Source: Bradyrhizobium neotropicale
GTDB lineage: Bacteria; Pseudomonadota; Alphaproteobacteria; Rhizobiales; Xanthobacteraceae
Length of the DNA: 64,000 nucleotides
Assembly: GCF_001641695.1 (NCBI RefSeq)
Contig: NZ_LSEF01000025.1
Coordinates: 186,123-250,122 of the forward strand
Direction: 5' to 3'
This document shows, piece by piece, positions 39,001-43,703 of the stretch; position 1 is the first letter of the stretch, and each line of letters starts with the position of its first letter. A model generated the notes under the pieces. The model searched no databases and had not been told where the DNA came from. It saw nothing but the letters and a program-made list of their open reading frames with translations. The translations under genes and the position numbers were made by a program.

Positions 39001-40499
39001 GGGACGTTCGAAAGACTGATCGGCTCGTCGCTGTTGGCGTTCACTTGGGGAGTGAACTCGTGCACCGAGCGCTCGAGCGTCATCGTCACCTGTCCGGACG
39101 AATCCACTTCGAGCGTGAAAACGATATGGCCACCGGCCGCAGCGGTGGCGTCCGTTCCCTCGCGGGCGACGATGGTGCCCTTCTCGTTGAACAGGAACAC
39201 TTCGTGCCCTGTCAGGGAGTCGAGCAGGTGCGTGTCGACACCGCCCGCGGTCACTGACAAGGCGTAGGTGATGGTGGCGCCGTCGGCGCCGTCGACATGC
39301 GTAAAGGCGCCGCTGAAGTCTTGAGTGGCCGTCGTCGACAATGAGTGCGGCTGCGCGCCGCTCGGCAGCGCGCTCTCGTCGACTTCGAGGGCGGGAAGGA
39401 ACGGGAGATGCGGACCGTCGCCCTCACCCTCGCCTTGCGCTACGGCGATGCTCGGACCGTCATCGTTGATCGTAATGTGCGGACCGAGGTCGAAGCTTCC
39501 GGTTGCCGAGTTTCCGCTGACGTCGACCGCCGTCGCCGTCACCGAGACCAGTCCCGGGCCGAGGTGAATCCCCTCGCTGGTGTCGGCCGGATTATCCTTG
39601 GAATCCTGATGGACGCCGCGCAGATCGGTCATCGTGATGTGACCGGTACCGTCCACCGTCAGAGTGAAGACGGTGAGCTCCTTGCCGTTGACCGTTACGA
39701 CACCATCGACCTCGGCGGTGCCCTTCTGAACCAGGACGACACCCTGACCACTGAGCGAGTCAATCAGGCCGGTGCTCGTCTTGTCGACGTGGAGCGCGTA
39801 GGTCAGGCTCTGCAGACCCAACGGCGTACTTACCGTGAAGACGACCTGAAGGTTCTGGGTATCGACATTGGAGCCGGACGCGCCGGTGGTCGACCCAGCC
39901 GAGTTCGTGCCGTTGGCCGGAATGAAGCTCTCGTCGACCACCAGTTCGATCGAGCCGGTCACGCTGACCGTAGGAGAAGATATCGCGGGGAATTGCTGAT
40001 CGCCGGTCCCGGAATTGCCGAGCTCCTCCTGCCCCAGCAGGTCCAGCGGATTGCCGGCGTTCAGCGGATCCACCGCGGAGCTGGAGAAGTTGGCGCCGCT
40101 TCCTTGCGCGTTGCCGCTGCCGTCGCCGGCTGCAGGCAGCACGGACTGATCGGTCGTGATCGGGAAGAGGCTGGCGAACTCCTGCACGCTGACGTCGCGC
40201 CCGGGCGCCAGCTCGATCGACAGCAACTGCTGATTGTCGTGCCGGGAGTCGAAGACGGGATCGACCGTGATCGTCGACTTGTTGTCGAACAGAATGATCA
40301 GCTTCTCGCCGACGTGGACGAGCGTGATCTTCTCGTTGGCGATTGACGAAAAGTCGAGCTTCACCTTCTGGTCGTAGCCAAGATGCACGACCACCGCCTG
40401 ATCTGTCAGCGGCTTCGCTAATGAGAAGGTTCGAACTGGGGTGGAGGTGGTCGGAACAGCGGTGCCGGTGGCCTGCGCCACCTGAAATTGAGCGTTCAT
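24003..40499 (-). CDS. Giant LapA-like repeat adhesin, 5498 residues, type I secreted
   Basis: One uninterrupted 16.5-kb frame with AGGGG 8 bases before the ATG. Residues 1-115 resemble the beta-rich LapA retention module, and PAAG at 122-125 matches the LapG cleavage motif. Then come many T1SS-143/DUF5801-like repeats (about 150-3030; recurrent DETPG, DxDGD, DDGPT motifs). Jelly-roll-like inserts interrupt them near 1784-1960 and 2342-2520, and another lies near 3130-3270. Two almost identical VCBS-like blocks occupy 3441-3919. A vWA domain (about 3940-4115) has MIDAS DTSGS at Asp3947. Bacterial Ig-like repeats (about 4240-5015) precede an RTX-like region (5110-5205), a beta-helix-like tail and the C-terminal secretion signal. 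It probably mediates surface attachment or biofilm, exported by the adjacent system and released by the LapG-type protease. Domain borders are by eye. Confidence 0.95.
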   Translation of the reverse strand: MNAQFQVAQATGTAVPTTSTPVRTFSLAKPLTDQAVVVHLGYDQKVKLDFSSIANEKITLVHVGEKLIILFDNKSTITVDPVFDSRHDNQQLLSIELAPGRDVSVQEFASLFPITTDQSVLPAAGDGSGNAQGSGANFSSSAVDPLNAGNPLDLLGQEELGNSGTGDQQFPAISSPTVSVTGSIELVVDESFIPANGTNSAGSTTGASGSNVDTQNLQVVFTVSTPLGLQSLTYALHVDKTSTGLIDSLSGQGVVLVQKGTAEVDGVVTVNGKELTVFTLTVDGTGHITMTDLRGVHQDSKDNPADTSEGIHLGPGLVSVTATAVDVSGNSATGSFDLGPHITINDDGPSIAVAQGEGEGDGPHLPFLPALEVDESALPSGAQPHSLSTTATQDFSGAFTHVDGADGATITYALSVTAGGVDTHLLDSLTGHEVFLFNEKGTIVAREGTDATAAAGGHIVFTLEVDSSGQVTMTLERSVHEFTPQVNANSDEPISLSNVPVTLTATITDNDGDTASASISIGSTIVIHDDSPTIAVVLGQGGDEGPQLPVLPVLEVDESALPSGAQTPSYPASVTKDFSGLFTHADGADGATISYAVSVSGGGVDTHLLDSLTGHEVFLFNENGTVVARVGTDLATSDPDGAIAFTLKVDSLSGQVTMTLDRSVHELTPQANVPSNEPIQLSGVPVTLTATITDNDGDSASASIDIGSTIVIHDDSPTLTLTPGKNSVTIDETPGQQAGTNDVQFTDLSAAAQTAFNNVANKGFDPDVSHDHNAIGYAVNSGLVSADINFGADGGDATQSKLFELTLAKSGVDSGLQTTAGREIYLFLENGVIVGRYDAPHDGNTVVDGSDPAAFAITIDPTTGQVSVAQYVSLNQPDHATAADGFNSYNEGVSLATGSVSIALTVKDADGDTVTKSVDVSHEITFLDDGPKVTVNVDERFSVVLDETPGVQFEDDDTTASFVRHLFDSVVNTGNDPDLTSSEKDHGAIGFAIGGHDALDVHAIFGADGPAAHNAVVYSLTLNGVSGSVDSGIQTTDGKEIYLTIENGVIVGRVDTNGDHQVSTSDPAAFAIAIDDDGHVATAEYLSLKHPDPHASDETVQLTQGVVSATVTITDGDQDQATASTDISSHIKFEDDVPHAYDVKPFTILDDEAQSLFPPNFGGSGDAFPSLNTLTGGAHSLFNSGADGTESVTFAPPSDIKAIYKLDSGLAGQETLDYTTTTSGGHTVLTATGHVSGNVVFTLDVAGDGSYTFKVSEPLVHPTNSTTEENLSVKIGFTVTDGDGDQDSGSLTVKVNDDTPTVDVDRAEDSHGHDVTLALLTLDESIGVTPGDPNATSDDVPGVTAPSFLTSTDPTKAIGITKTPTSDEKGTSVAELFTTDVDFGADGAKAAPTVSYTFTLKDDHGSTVSNGSATGVETNLIVTALADSPLAGLTDAQRTIYLFKEADGSIVGKIGIGGGGNVTDFVALHVVIDQSSGEPRIVVEQYLPIQHSNTNSSDESASLTFNDRDASLGVTLTVTATDGDGDVASDSKTVTLAGHDSSLIKIEDSGPTVTITATGVTVVHDETPGVQNAGDPNPSDDVAGANLPSTVLASFNAITNQGSDPDVPNKDNGAIGFALSSAAVVSVAATFGTDGPAKTNSTVLSLQIDGGNNTDSGLQTTDGQHILLRLETYNGVSMIVGRVDGNGDHSVSTSDPAAFAIEIGQDGRISVAQYLSLKNPSPGSSPSDLDEPTTTLQHVQAVVTVTDGDGDHATQAIDISSKIQFQDDGPTLTVTAPAVINGLDFGAFVLNSNEWGQGSGTATGTNGGWTISDANSGHSGADLIANTGGGTVQLERVGDGYLGMHSSTGGYMVDLDASPHDVKISQVVTGLASGQTYDLRFEAGAPFPNLAHLEVWFGGVKVGDISPTGQMQEYTIQVVGGSGPNHDNLLEFRETGTPDNQGTYLANVSVGEIVIDETAGIQADSNEVAANSLFNAVAHQGFDPDMQPQFAEGRGAIVSVSANFGSDGPATSGATTYVVQTANSGLTDSGLQTTAGQHIILFNETYNGVSYVVGRYDSNGDHQVTSADDAAFAFTVNASTGKLSLVQYVSLHEPNTASNDEGVFLNTGSLSVTVTVKDGDNDTASKTVDVSAAIRFDDDGPTAALAVTKATLTIDETAGQDAGTNDVAHLSDFTGLFSSIAGTPIEIAQSSAAVVSATATVYGADGQGAAPVFVLNVSASGVDSGLDATDGRSVFLFKEGNLIVGREGLADGTVDSGGKVAFAISIDSATGVLTVAEYTALYHHNPADPNEAASPLAIADNAIQASVTVTDGDGDTSVASVGIGGQIHFLDDGPTVAAAPLSQIVNGNFSQGVWSDPAWWGSMSTDVTGWTISQSPVGPGTVDLERTPSGYLGMTTSNGADMVDMGSSPGNIEITQSFTNLTPGQSYAIQFEAGAPFPETAKLQVVWDGQVIGTIDPSGPGQLTSYNYIVTATGHDTLSFVEIGTGNAPITQTWQGHDLASEDYHGTYLANVGLVATYVVDEDGLPAGNHDLPTPSEGDAAGIATSVTGALGINWGADNYDPSNDTIRPDGSFAQDNDGSALTGRNVTFTDATVDVSGIAGHVLTSNGQTVQYMLTGMGATLIGYVGDPNHKVFEVSLSDDGTGAFKFTLLGQLDHAPNGSENDIDLTFHFTATDSDGDSAHGTFMVGVDDDVPVVTAAGDTVNVNEANLPDDRHLSPVALPGGGFSGEAQAATGFFHINWGADNGDAKHLAFAKDAQGNVLGPQLTSDGVQLDYVVRFPSDSPGNEQIIAYKHGGNPDTDPVFSITLYEQGHGYFTYVQYQNIDHPGAGADVDVLNFNVIATDADGDSVQTSLTVKVVDDIPLVIASGSVTGEVDEDGLPTGNIDAGRLGETAGTGHASISGDAGSLKALVSFGADGPGAHPFQLVDQTTASAWISGLHLTSQGQAIDHATVSGNTVTAQSHDGRNIFSLTVNDDGSWTFALKDQLDHPKQDDPSTPTQEKEFEDTLSISLGGLINAVDGDGDVTSLGSANFTVTVRDDEPYFGTISTGSVTQLHTAATGTFDFHVGADEPGHLTVAAPAISGVDVATVVDGNGITTVTGTFHGSGLTYYVLTVNPNGTYSFEIDNLPTGTAPLNPVDLTSAFSPVHSKDFGPFTITADTNQKLNGSGQGVGIDSNNAGDGGYAKITFDNEMTVANLHFKSGGSSDVTITWIATDTHTGQHESGQFTIPAHENGTDGFTVDPSIASFDQLELTTSTDGSGKIKIKDIGGTEVTQNTNVGPFDFTLTGTDADNDAATGTIHINANIGVNGIPTISSSDAAELSDAAGNDHAAGPTPDPFVAQSATGSLHIDYGHDGPGTPEFAAVYDGGLGAVVSQTSAGGVTTITTASWTLTINETTGDYTFKQTAAYHHDAGADTDSGHVTVTVKDGNGDTATGTLTLTIDDDVPTAHADVNSAESGALITGNVENNDVGGADGIASIAWNNVSLNHTVTGAHGVLTVGTDGAYSYHANPNTATGADQFTYTITDGDGDTSTTTLTINVTNGQPTVAPATVTVDEAALDTTKDSGDLASSAFTGSNPTLTTESATGTLSFSDPDGVTVTGVAAGTSGSDVSGHVGTLVQGTYGVLEINSSGHYTYTLTKPVTEPSANNGADTVNGADVFTYTVTDSFGNTSTSTVSINIKDDVPTAHADVNSAESGALITGNVENNDVGGADGIASIAWNNVSLNHTVAGAHGVLTVGTDGSYSYHANPNAATGADQFTYTITDGDGDTSTTTLTINVTNGQPTVAPATVTVDEAALDTTKDSGDLASSAFTGSNPTLTTESATGTVSFSDPDGVTVTGVAAGTSGSDVSGHVGTLVQGTYGVLEINSSGHYTYTLTKPVTEPSANNGADTVNGADVFTYTVTDSLGNTSTSTVSINVKDDVPIARGETANVAEASATNVVFMIDTSGSTDGTTLASEKQAAINLLNAGINGGQVLVVDFNDTAQVSGWMTVSNAITYINGLQADGGTNYHVALTTTESYISTHTTPDAGQTIGYFLSDGEPTEPFYNPDISNSEQVTWDSFLATNHISTVYGVNVASTSADSDIAPIAYPTPGDNIGIGSNANGLLNTIPATVHTASGNVLSNDTFGADGPGVGAGILSITVGPATYTFDGTNFSDGHGHTTLGSVLTAVTSLGTLTFNFATGAYSYATSASVNADQTETFHYTLVDHDGDQAGADLSIVIKNSPHAPTGLDLDALDDTGTSSSDNITNHTTGLTITGAAENGTTVTLYDDTNNDGIHESGEATLGSAAVSGGTFSIDVSLLTDGLHHVRGFETDASNNVSPSSSSLDITIDTAAPAAAVTGIVNDSGVVGDHITNDNRLIIEGTAEAGTTVIVYRNGTSIGTIVADGNGDWSLDDTGTKLSDGTYQYTARATDVAGNSTLSSGYAVTVDTTKPTESVHITAISQDTGVSSTDFVTNDTQLTVSGTNSTLATGDKVQVSTDGFTWFDATQTDSTHWSYSDPATHSSDFTYYARVVDAAGNVGNNTDQQDVDIDITPPTTTVAISGIQNDTGASSSDFITSDRTLTLNGTYSNLGSNIIQVSTDNGQTWNNADTSFGSWSYTDPATHADGTFTYQVRVIDIAGNVGNTAAHNVTVDGTAPGAPSTPDMTAATDSGSSNTDNVTNDQTPTFTGTAEAGSTVNIYSDGNLVGTGVATGGTYTITTSSLSDGQHTITAKATDAAGNQSSASGGLTVTIDHVIATPSTPDLIAASDSGSSSTDNITSVHTPTFTGTAETGSTVSIFSDGTLVGTGVATGGTYSIVTSSLADGTHVITAKATDVAGNVSSASAGLSVTIDDSAAAPTLALHSDTGLSSSDRITSSGQVDVSGLETGASWQYSTNNGTSWNNGSGSSFTLTGDGAKTVLVHQTDVAGNTSSNATLNFTLDTVGPTIAITTASHNLNLVAGTVSDSGSGAVSVSVAKGGTSLGTDNSVSSGNWSITSSNFNSGQTITATATDLAGNTASTSVKAVAPAGVSGEAINLALASTAAAQHVGPVSLTIAGVLDGWTLSEGSRNADGTWTVLTNDIGSLSVTSPDGFTGALVFNVMESWTDADGSIGTAYVVDNVEAYAKGSPIFAWSGDDTLTASSGHDMLVFANRIGADVVHGFDVAHDKIDLIGFDGVSSFADVQAHLSTDAAGNAVITLGDGETITLAGVDAKTLTGDDFVFNETPVTHNSGDMVLSDGAMLPLSGIVDNTGRIELGSTGTQTELEIVQHGATLQGGGTVVLSDNSENVIFGSQADVTLTNVDNTIMGAGQIGDGQLTLVNEGTIVATGVNALVIDTGANVVTNSGTLEAVGSGGMIVHAAIDNEGLLWANGGDLSVTGNVSGNGSALISGHGSLELAGAFSGEVKFDDNASGTLVLDHASDFHGVLSGFDANDTLDLEGILGGSASMSYQENAQGNGGVLTVTDGKTTANIAFAGEHTASDFHVDTSGTANQVLVHLETQAQAQAQVMVHAA
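28744..29460 (-). repeat. Tandem 717-bp repeat, copy 2 (VCBS-like block of the adhesin)
   Basis: This is the second, C-terminal copy of the 717-bp unit; the distance between matching positions (28744 and 29461) is exactly 717 bases. It leads into the vWA domain. Being in frame, gain or loss of a unit by recombination would change adhesin length without breaking it. Confidence 0.9.
29461..30177 (-). repeat. Tandem 717-bp repeat, copy 1 (VCBS-like block of the adhesin)
   Basis: This encodes about 239 residues, from DVPTAHADVNSAESGALITG to the TSTVSINI end, and is followed directly by a near-identical copy at 28744-29460. Only a few substitutions distinguish the copies at protein level (for example VTGAHG against VAGAHG). 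The identity extends to synonymous positions, which means recent duplication or gene conversion. Confidence 0.9.
38340..39430 (-). repeat. Two tandem diverged T1SS-143/DUF5801-like units (period about 550 bp)
   Basis: Matching stretches recur at 39361 and 38812 (CTCGGCAGCGCGCTCTCGTC) and at 38916 and 38361 (ATGAATGACGAT), giving a period of 549-555 bases. Both encode LEVDESALPSGAQ, DSLTGHEVFLFNE and VPVTLTATITDNDGD. They are less alike than the 717-bp pair, so this is an older duplication. Confidence 0.8.
40125..40136 (-). other. Codons of the predicted LapG cleavage motif PAAG (residues 122-125)
   Basis: CCT GCA GCC GGC on the minus strand encodes P-A-A-G at the border between the N-terminal globular module and the Gly/Ser-rich linker that leads into the repeats. 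LapG-type proteases cut between the two alanines of (T/A/P)AAG motifs at just this position, 100-130 residues from the N-terminus of LapA-like adhesins. Confidence 0.75.
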
Positions 40500-40563
40500 T
40501 AATTGCCCCTGCCAAACACTTTTTGCACTGAAAAAGCAGAAAGTAAGCCGAAAATCTTCGGTA

Positions 40564-40578
40564 TTAAGCTATTGTTAA
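40564..40578. promoter_or_regulatory. Candidate CtrA box TTAA-N7-TTAA(C)
   Basis: TTAA (40564-40567), GCTATTG, TTAA (40575-40578), then C: an exact match to the full CtrA consensus of alphaproteobacteria. It lies 65 bases upstream of the adhesin start and 102 bases upstream of the divergent secreted-protein start, so it could control both. A weaker relative (TTAA at 40608-40611, then TTTT at the second half) lies nearby. Confidence 0.65.
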
Positions 40579-40680
40579 CTGCACCAGGGGTCAACGAAAT
40601 CAACTAGTTAACGAAGACTTTTTGGTCCACCGTGGTAAATTGGTTGACGCGGGAACCGGACACCCGAAAAGGCATTTGAA

Positions 40681-41154
40681 ATGAATACCTTGCAGCGAAC
40701 TACTCGGAAAAATTGTGCGACCTTGCGAGCAACGACAGTGGTATTATTGTCCGGTCTGACCGTTGCGCTGTGTGGATTCGCCGCGCCGGCATGGGCCGAG
40801 GACCCGCTCTCCCCGGTCGAGCGAACGGTCAAATCCCTCCCCAACAAGGACACGCGAATCGGCGTCTACATCAACGTGCTGCCCGACTGCACATCGGGGC
40901 CGCTGCCCACGATCCGCCTCGTCAATGCGCCCGCCTCCGGGAAGGTGACCGTCAAGTCGGCGAAGGTGAAAGCAACCAACTACAAGTCCTGTCTCGCACT
41001 GGAAGTGCCGGCCTACGTCGCGTTCTACAAATCGCAGCCGGACTTCGTCGGCGACGACGTGCTGATGATCGAGGTCAAATATGCCGGCGGTCGAACCGAA
41101 ATTCAGAAGATCACGGTCAACGTGGTCGGCCCGGGAGCGCAGCAGAAGATCTAG
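40681..41154 (+). CDS. Secreted protein divergent from the adhesin, unknown function
   Basis: The 157-residue protein has a long signal region (hydrophobic VVLLSGLTVALCGFAAPAWA, cleavage near residue 39). The beta-rich mature domain ends with YVAFYKSQPDFVGDDVLMIE and then IQKITVNVVGPG, resembling small Ig-like exported proteins that I associate with Hyphomicrobiales. Two cysteines (PDC, KSC) could pair. It shares the 181-base intergenic region and the CtrA-like box with the giant adhesin, so co-regulation is likely. A role in adhesin function or surface assembly is only inferred from position. Confidence 0.75.
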   Translation: MNTLQRTTRKNCATLRATTVVLLSGLTVALCGFAAPAWAEDPLSPVERTVKSLPNKDTRIGVYINVLPDCTSGPLPTIRLVNAPASGKVTVKSAKVKATNYKSCLALEVPAYVAFYKSQPDFVGDDVLMIEVKYAGGRTEIQKITVNVVGPGAQQKI

Positions 41155-41369
41155 CTGAGCCACCTCGTCACCGGCACAATCCTGCTCGATCTCGCACGCA
41201 AGAGCATAGGGCCTGCAGGCCCGAATGCGTCACCATTTGCTGACGCAGGACGGCAACAGATGAAAGCCAAGTGATGCCTCGGGGCGTCGTGGCAAACGCC
41301 GCGGTTTGACGGTGTTGGCGATTTTTGCTCTCTTAGCCCTGTGATTTGAAAATTTCTTTGGGGGCGGCA

Positions 41370-41765
41370 ATGCGTAATTTCATGGCCAAGTGTCTGACGG
41401 CCAAGTGTCTGACGGCGGCTGTTCTTTTCGGAGCCGGAGTGGCGGGCAGTCCTGGGGCAGCCAACGCGGCCGATATGGCCTTGAAGGCTTCTCCGAGCGG
41501 GATCGGCAGTTGCTCGGAGCTCGTCTTCACCTGCGAGAACGGCAGGCAATACCCGCTGTGCCCGATCGCAGTGTCAATCGACGGCGACGTCGTGACGGCA
41601 TCGCTGCATACCGGCCGCTCCGGCGGCGTGCATGTACGCCTGGTCCCGATGGGGGTCGGATATCGCTACGCCGGTCCCGGCGTCTGGGTGGACGGCTTCG
41701 GCGGCAATGCCCTGCTCAATTTCGGCAAGCACAGCCAGATCGCCTGCACGATCGAGAACTACTAA
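41370..41765 (+). CDS. Small secreted protein of unknown function
   Basis: The start is the ATG at 41370, preceded by TTTGGGGGCGG; an ATG-less extension upstream is not supported. The 131-residue product has a signal peptide (cleavage near ANA-AD, residue 33) and a compact mature domain with four cysteines (SC, TC, LC, AC) likely forming two disulfides. The signal peptide contains a duplicated pentapeptide from a 15-bp tandem repeat. It is convergent with the next small gene and separated from it by a hairpin. No known family is recognised. Confidence 0.7.
   Translation: MRNFMAKCLTAKCLTAAVLFGAGVAGSPGAANAADMALKASPSGIGSCSELVFTCENGRQYPLCPIAVSIDGDVVTASLHTGRSGGVHVRLVPMGVGYRYAGPGVWVDGFGGNALLNFGKHSQIACTIENY
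41386..41415 (+). repeat. 15-bp perfect tandem duplication within a signal-peptide coding region
   Basis: CCAAGTGTCTGACGG occurs twice back to back (41386-41400 and 41401-41415). It duplicates five codons in frame and gives AKCLTAKCLTA. It is probably a replication-slippage product that lengthens the N-region and hydrophobic core of the signal peptide. Confidence 0.9.
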
Positions 41766-41780
41766 TTGACGTGTGCCTGA

Positions 41781-41803
41781 GCGGCGCCCTCGCAAGGCGC
41801 CGC
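41781..41803. terminator. Hairpin between two convergent small genes
   Basis: GCGGCGCC (41781-41788), loop CTCGCAA and GGCGCCGC (41796-41803) make a perfect 8-bp stem. It lies between stops at 41765 (plus) and 41818 (minus). There is no T-tract, but the position fits a shared terminator. Confidence 0.6.
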
Positions 41804-41817
41804 GGTTCAGCCGCTCG

Positions 41818-42075
41818 CTAACCTTTGGTGCGAACGACGAGCGCCCTCGCGCGAGGGTACATGAAGGCCTTGGGCTGGACGTACACCGGACAATAATTGT
41901 CCCACTGATATTGCTGCCAATTCCACTTCCAGCAGCCGGTCGCGATCTCGGGGTCGGGATACCAGTTCAGCCGGTACGGCTCATCGCCGAAGGGATAAGG
42001 ACCGCCCTGGGCGCTGGCGGACGATGCACACATGCAGACGGCGGCAGCAATCGCGACAAGGCATGACTTATACAT
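41818..42075 (-). CDS. Small secreted Trp/Tyr-rich protein
   Basis: The start at 42075 is supported by a GGAG ribosome site; the open frame extends 24 codons further, but without one. The 85-residue product has a signal peptide (CLVAIAAAVCMCASSASA, residues 4-21). The short mature part is rich in aromatic residues (YRLNWYPDP, WKWNWQQYQWDNYCP) with two cysteines. Small Trp-rich exported proteins of this type are common in rhizobia, but their function is unknown. It is convergent with 41370-41765. Confidence 0.65.
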   Translation of the reverse strand: MYKSCLVAIAAAVCMCASSASAQGGPYPFGDEPYRLNWYPDPEIATGCWKWNWQQYQWDNYCPVYVQPKAFMYPRARALVVRTKG

Positions 42076-42288
42076 GACTTTCTCCGAATATGCCGGCATA
42101 GTGCCAAATCGATACATCCTTATCAAGCTTGGAAACGCGAGTCGCATTAGCGATCGCGTCCGCCACAGCGCCGGCTCTCAAGACATTGCTCGGACCGGGA
42201 GCCCACCGAAGTTGCTGCCGGCCTCGGCACCAATTGCGGCCGCTCAGATGATTGCAATCGAAGTCATTCCCCACACAAGTCTCGTTTC

Positions 42289-42603
42289 ATGAAACAAACC
42301 ATTTCCCTCAATGCCAAGCTTCGGTGGCCGGACGTCAAGGACCATTACGTCGTCATCTATGAAGGGCATGTGATCGGCAACGTGCATCGTTCCGGAGACA
42401 GCTGGTCCTGGTCGATAAGCGTCCCGATGGCCTTGCCTGATTGGTCGGCCGGAAACGCGCCGACCCTGCACGACGGCATCAAGTTACTCGGCGGCGCCTG
42501 GACCAAAATACTGAACGCGACCAGCCCGGAGCGCCTGCAGCGGGCATGGGATCTCGAGCGAGCTGCCGAAGCTCGGAGCACGGATTCCGGCTCCGACAAA
42601 TAA
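42289..42603 (+). CDS. Conserved-looking hypothetical protein, 104 residues
   Basis: This soluble protein has no signal peptide or membrane segment. The first half (LRWPDVKDHYVVIYEGHVIG) looks like a small beta-sheet domain and the second half is helical, ending in a charged tail (AAEARSTDSGSDK). Codon usage and composition resemble those of neighbouring genes. There is no strong ribosome site, and I do not recognise the family. It stands alone between a minus-strand secreted gene and the AraC-type regulator. Confidence 0.6.
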   Translation: MKQTISLNAKLRWPDVKDHYVVIYEGHVIGNVHRSGDSWSWSISVPMALPDWSAGNAPTLHDGIKLLGGAWTKILNATSPERLQRAWDLERAAEARSTDSGSDK

Positions 42604-42666
42604 TGTCGGGTTGCCAAGGGTGTACTGCGTAGACGCGACGCCGCACGTCCCGCTCAGTTGGAGTGC

Positions 42667-43659
42667 CTACGCCTTCTCATTGATGGAGATCTCTTCGGGC
42701 CTTGCCAATTTCAAGTCGGCAAGCCCGGCTGGCTCCCGCGTCGTCTTTCGCCACTGCGCCGGCGTGACGCCCATATGGCTCTTGAAGGCGCGCTGGAATG
42801 CTGCCTCGGATTGATATCCGACCGCTTCTCCAACAGCTCCAGTCGAGACCGACGATGTCCTCAATTGGTTCGCTGCGAGGCTCATGCGAATGTCCGTCAG
42901 GAGATCGCTCGGCGAGCATCCAAGTTTCTCCTGGAATTGACGGGCAAGTGTCGCACGCGACATGTTGCAGAGACGCGCAAGCGCGGGCAGCGTCCATGCG
43001 CGTGCCGGCGCGCTAAACAAGGCGGCGACCGCGGGCGCAAGGCGCGGATGGCCTGCAAGTGCAAGGAGCCCCCGTGGCGCCGCATCGGTCTCGCTGGCGA
43101 GCCGCAGCACGAGTGCGAACATCGCCGTCGTTAGTGCGTTCAGCATCGCGCGGCCACCCAATTGGTCGTCCGCCGTCTCGCCGCGCATCAGGGCAACGAG
43201 GCCCGCGAGTTGCCCCGCAGTGTCCCGCTGTCCGGCGTGAGCGCCGGCATTCACGATGAGGACAGGCGGCAGATAATTGCGCAGCAACCGGTCGTGCGGC
43301 GGAGCGATCGCGAAGTGTCCGCACAACAGATCGAGCCGCTCGTCCGCGCCGGGATTTTCGCTGATCGTGAAATTGAGAGCCGCACGGTCGCGGGCCTTGA
43401 GCGGCACGGCTCCGCTGCCGTCATGCATGACGTGCCGTGGATTGCCGGGAAGCAGGAGGATGTCGCCAGTCTTCAGTGGCAGCGGCCGGCCTCCCGCTGG
43501 ATTCTCCAGAATCGCCGAGCCGGCAAGCACCGCATGGTACGGGATTTCGTTCGCCTCGCCCGGCCCCTGCTCGATCCGCCAGGGCACGCCGTAGGCGCAG
43601 CGCAGGTCGAGACGACCGCGCACCGGCATCATCTCGAACAACCGGCTAAGCCAATCCAT
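42667..43659 (-). CDS. AraC-family regulator of RclR type (cupin-like N-domain)
   Basis: The 330-residue protein has an N-terminal cupin-like (AraC cupin_6) domain of about 190 residues and a C-terminal double helix-turn-helix, with LARLCNMSRATLARQFQEKL and VGEAVGYQSEAAFQRAFKSH. The opening MDWLSRLFEMMPVRG and Cys21 (LDLRC) line up with RclR of E. coli, whose cysteine near this position senses hypochlorous acid. A second cysteine lies at LDLLCGHF rather than at the RclR position. The start at 43659 has a GGGAGG site. It is divergent from an AhpD-family gene and a DUF417 gene, which are plausible targets. Redox-responsive control is inferred from family and context. Confidence 0.88.
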   Translation of the reverse strand: MDWLSRLFEMMPVRGRLDLRCAYGVPWRIEQGPGEANEIPYHAVLAGSAILENPAGGRPLPLKTGDILLLPGNPRHVMHDGSGAVPLKARDRAALNFTISENPGADERLDLLCGHFAIAPPHDRLLRNYLPPVLIVNAGAHAGQRDTAGQLAGLVALMRGETADDQLGGRAMLNALTTAMFALVLRLASETDAAPRGLLALAGHPRLAPAVAALFSAPARAWTLPALARLCNMSRATLARQFQEKLGCSPSDLLTDIRMSLAANQLRTSSVSTGAVGEAVGYQSEAAFQRAFKSHMGVTPAQWRKTTREPAGLADLKLARPEEISINEKA

Positions 43660-43703
43660 GGCGGCCTCCCGAAAATGAGATGATTGAGCATATAGCAGCG
43701 CCT

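Noticed and set aside
24003..40499. Adhesin as a polyketide or non-ribosomal peptide synthase because of its size
   Set aside because: The sequence has no catalytic domains; repeated DxDGD and DDGPT motifs, Ig-like repeats and the type I signal identify an adhesin.
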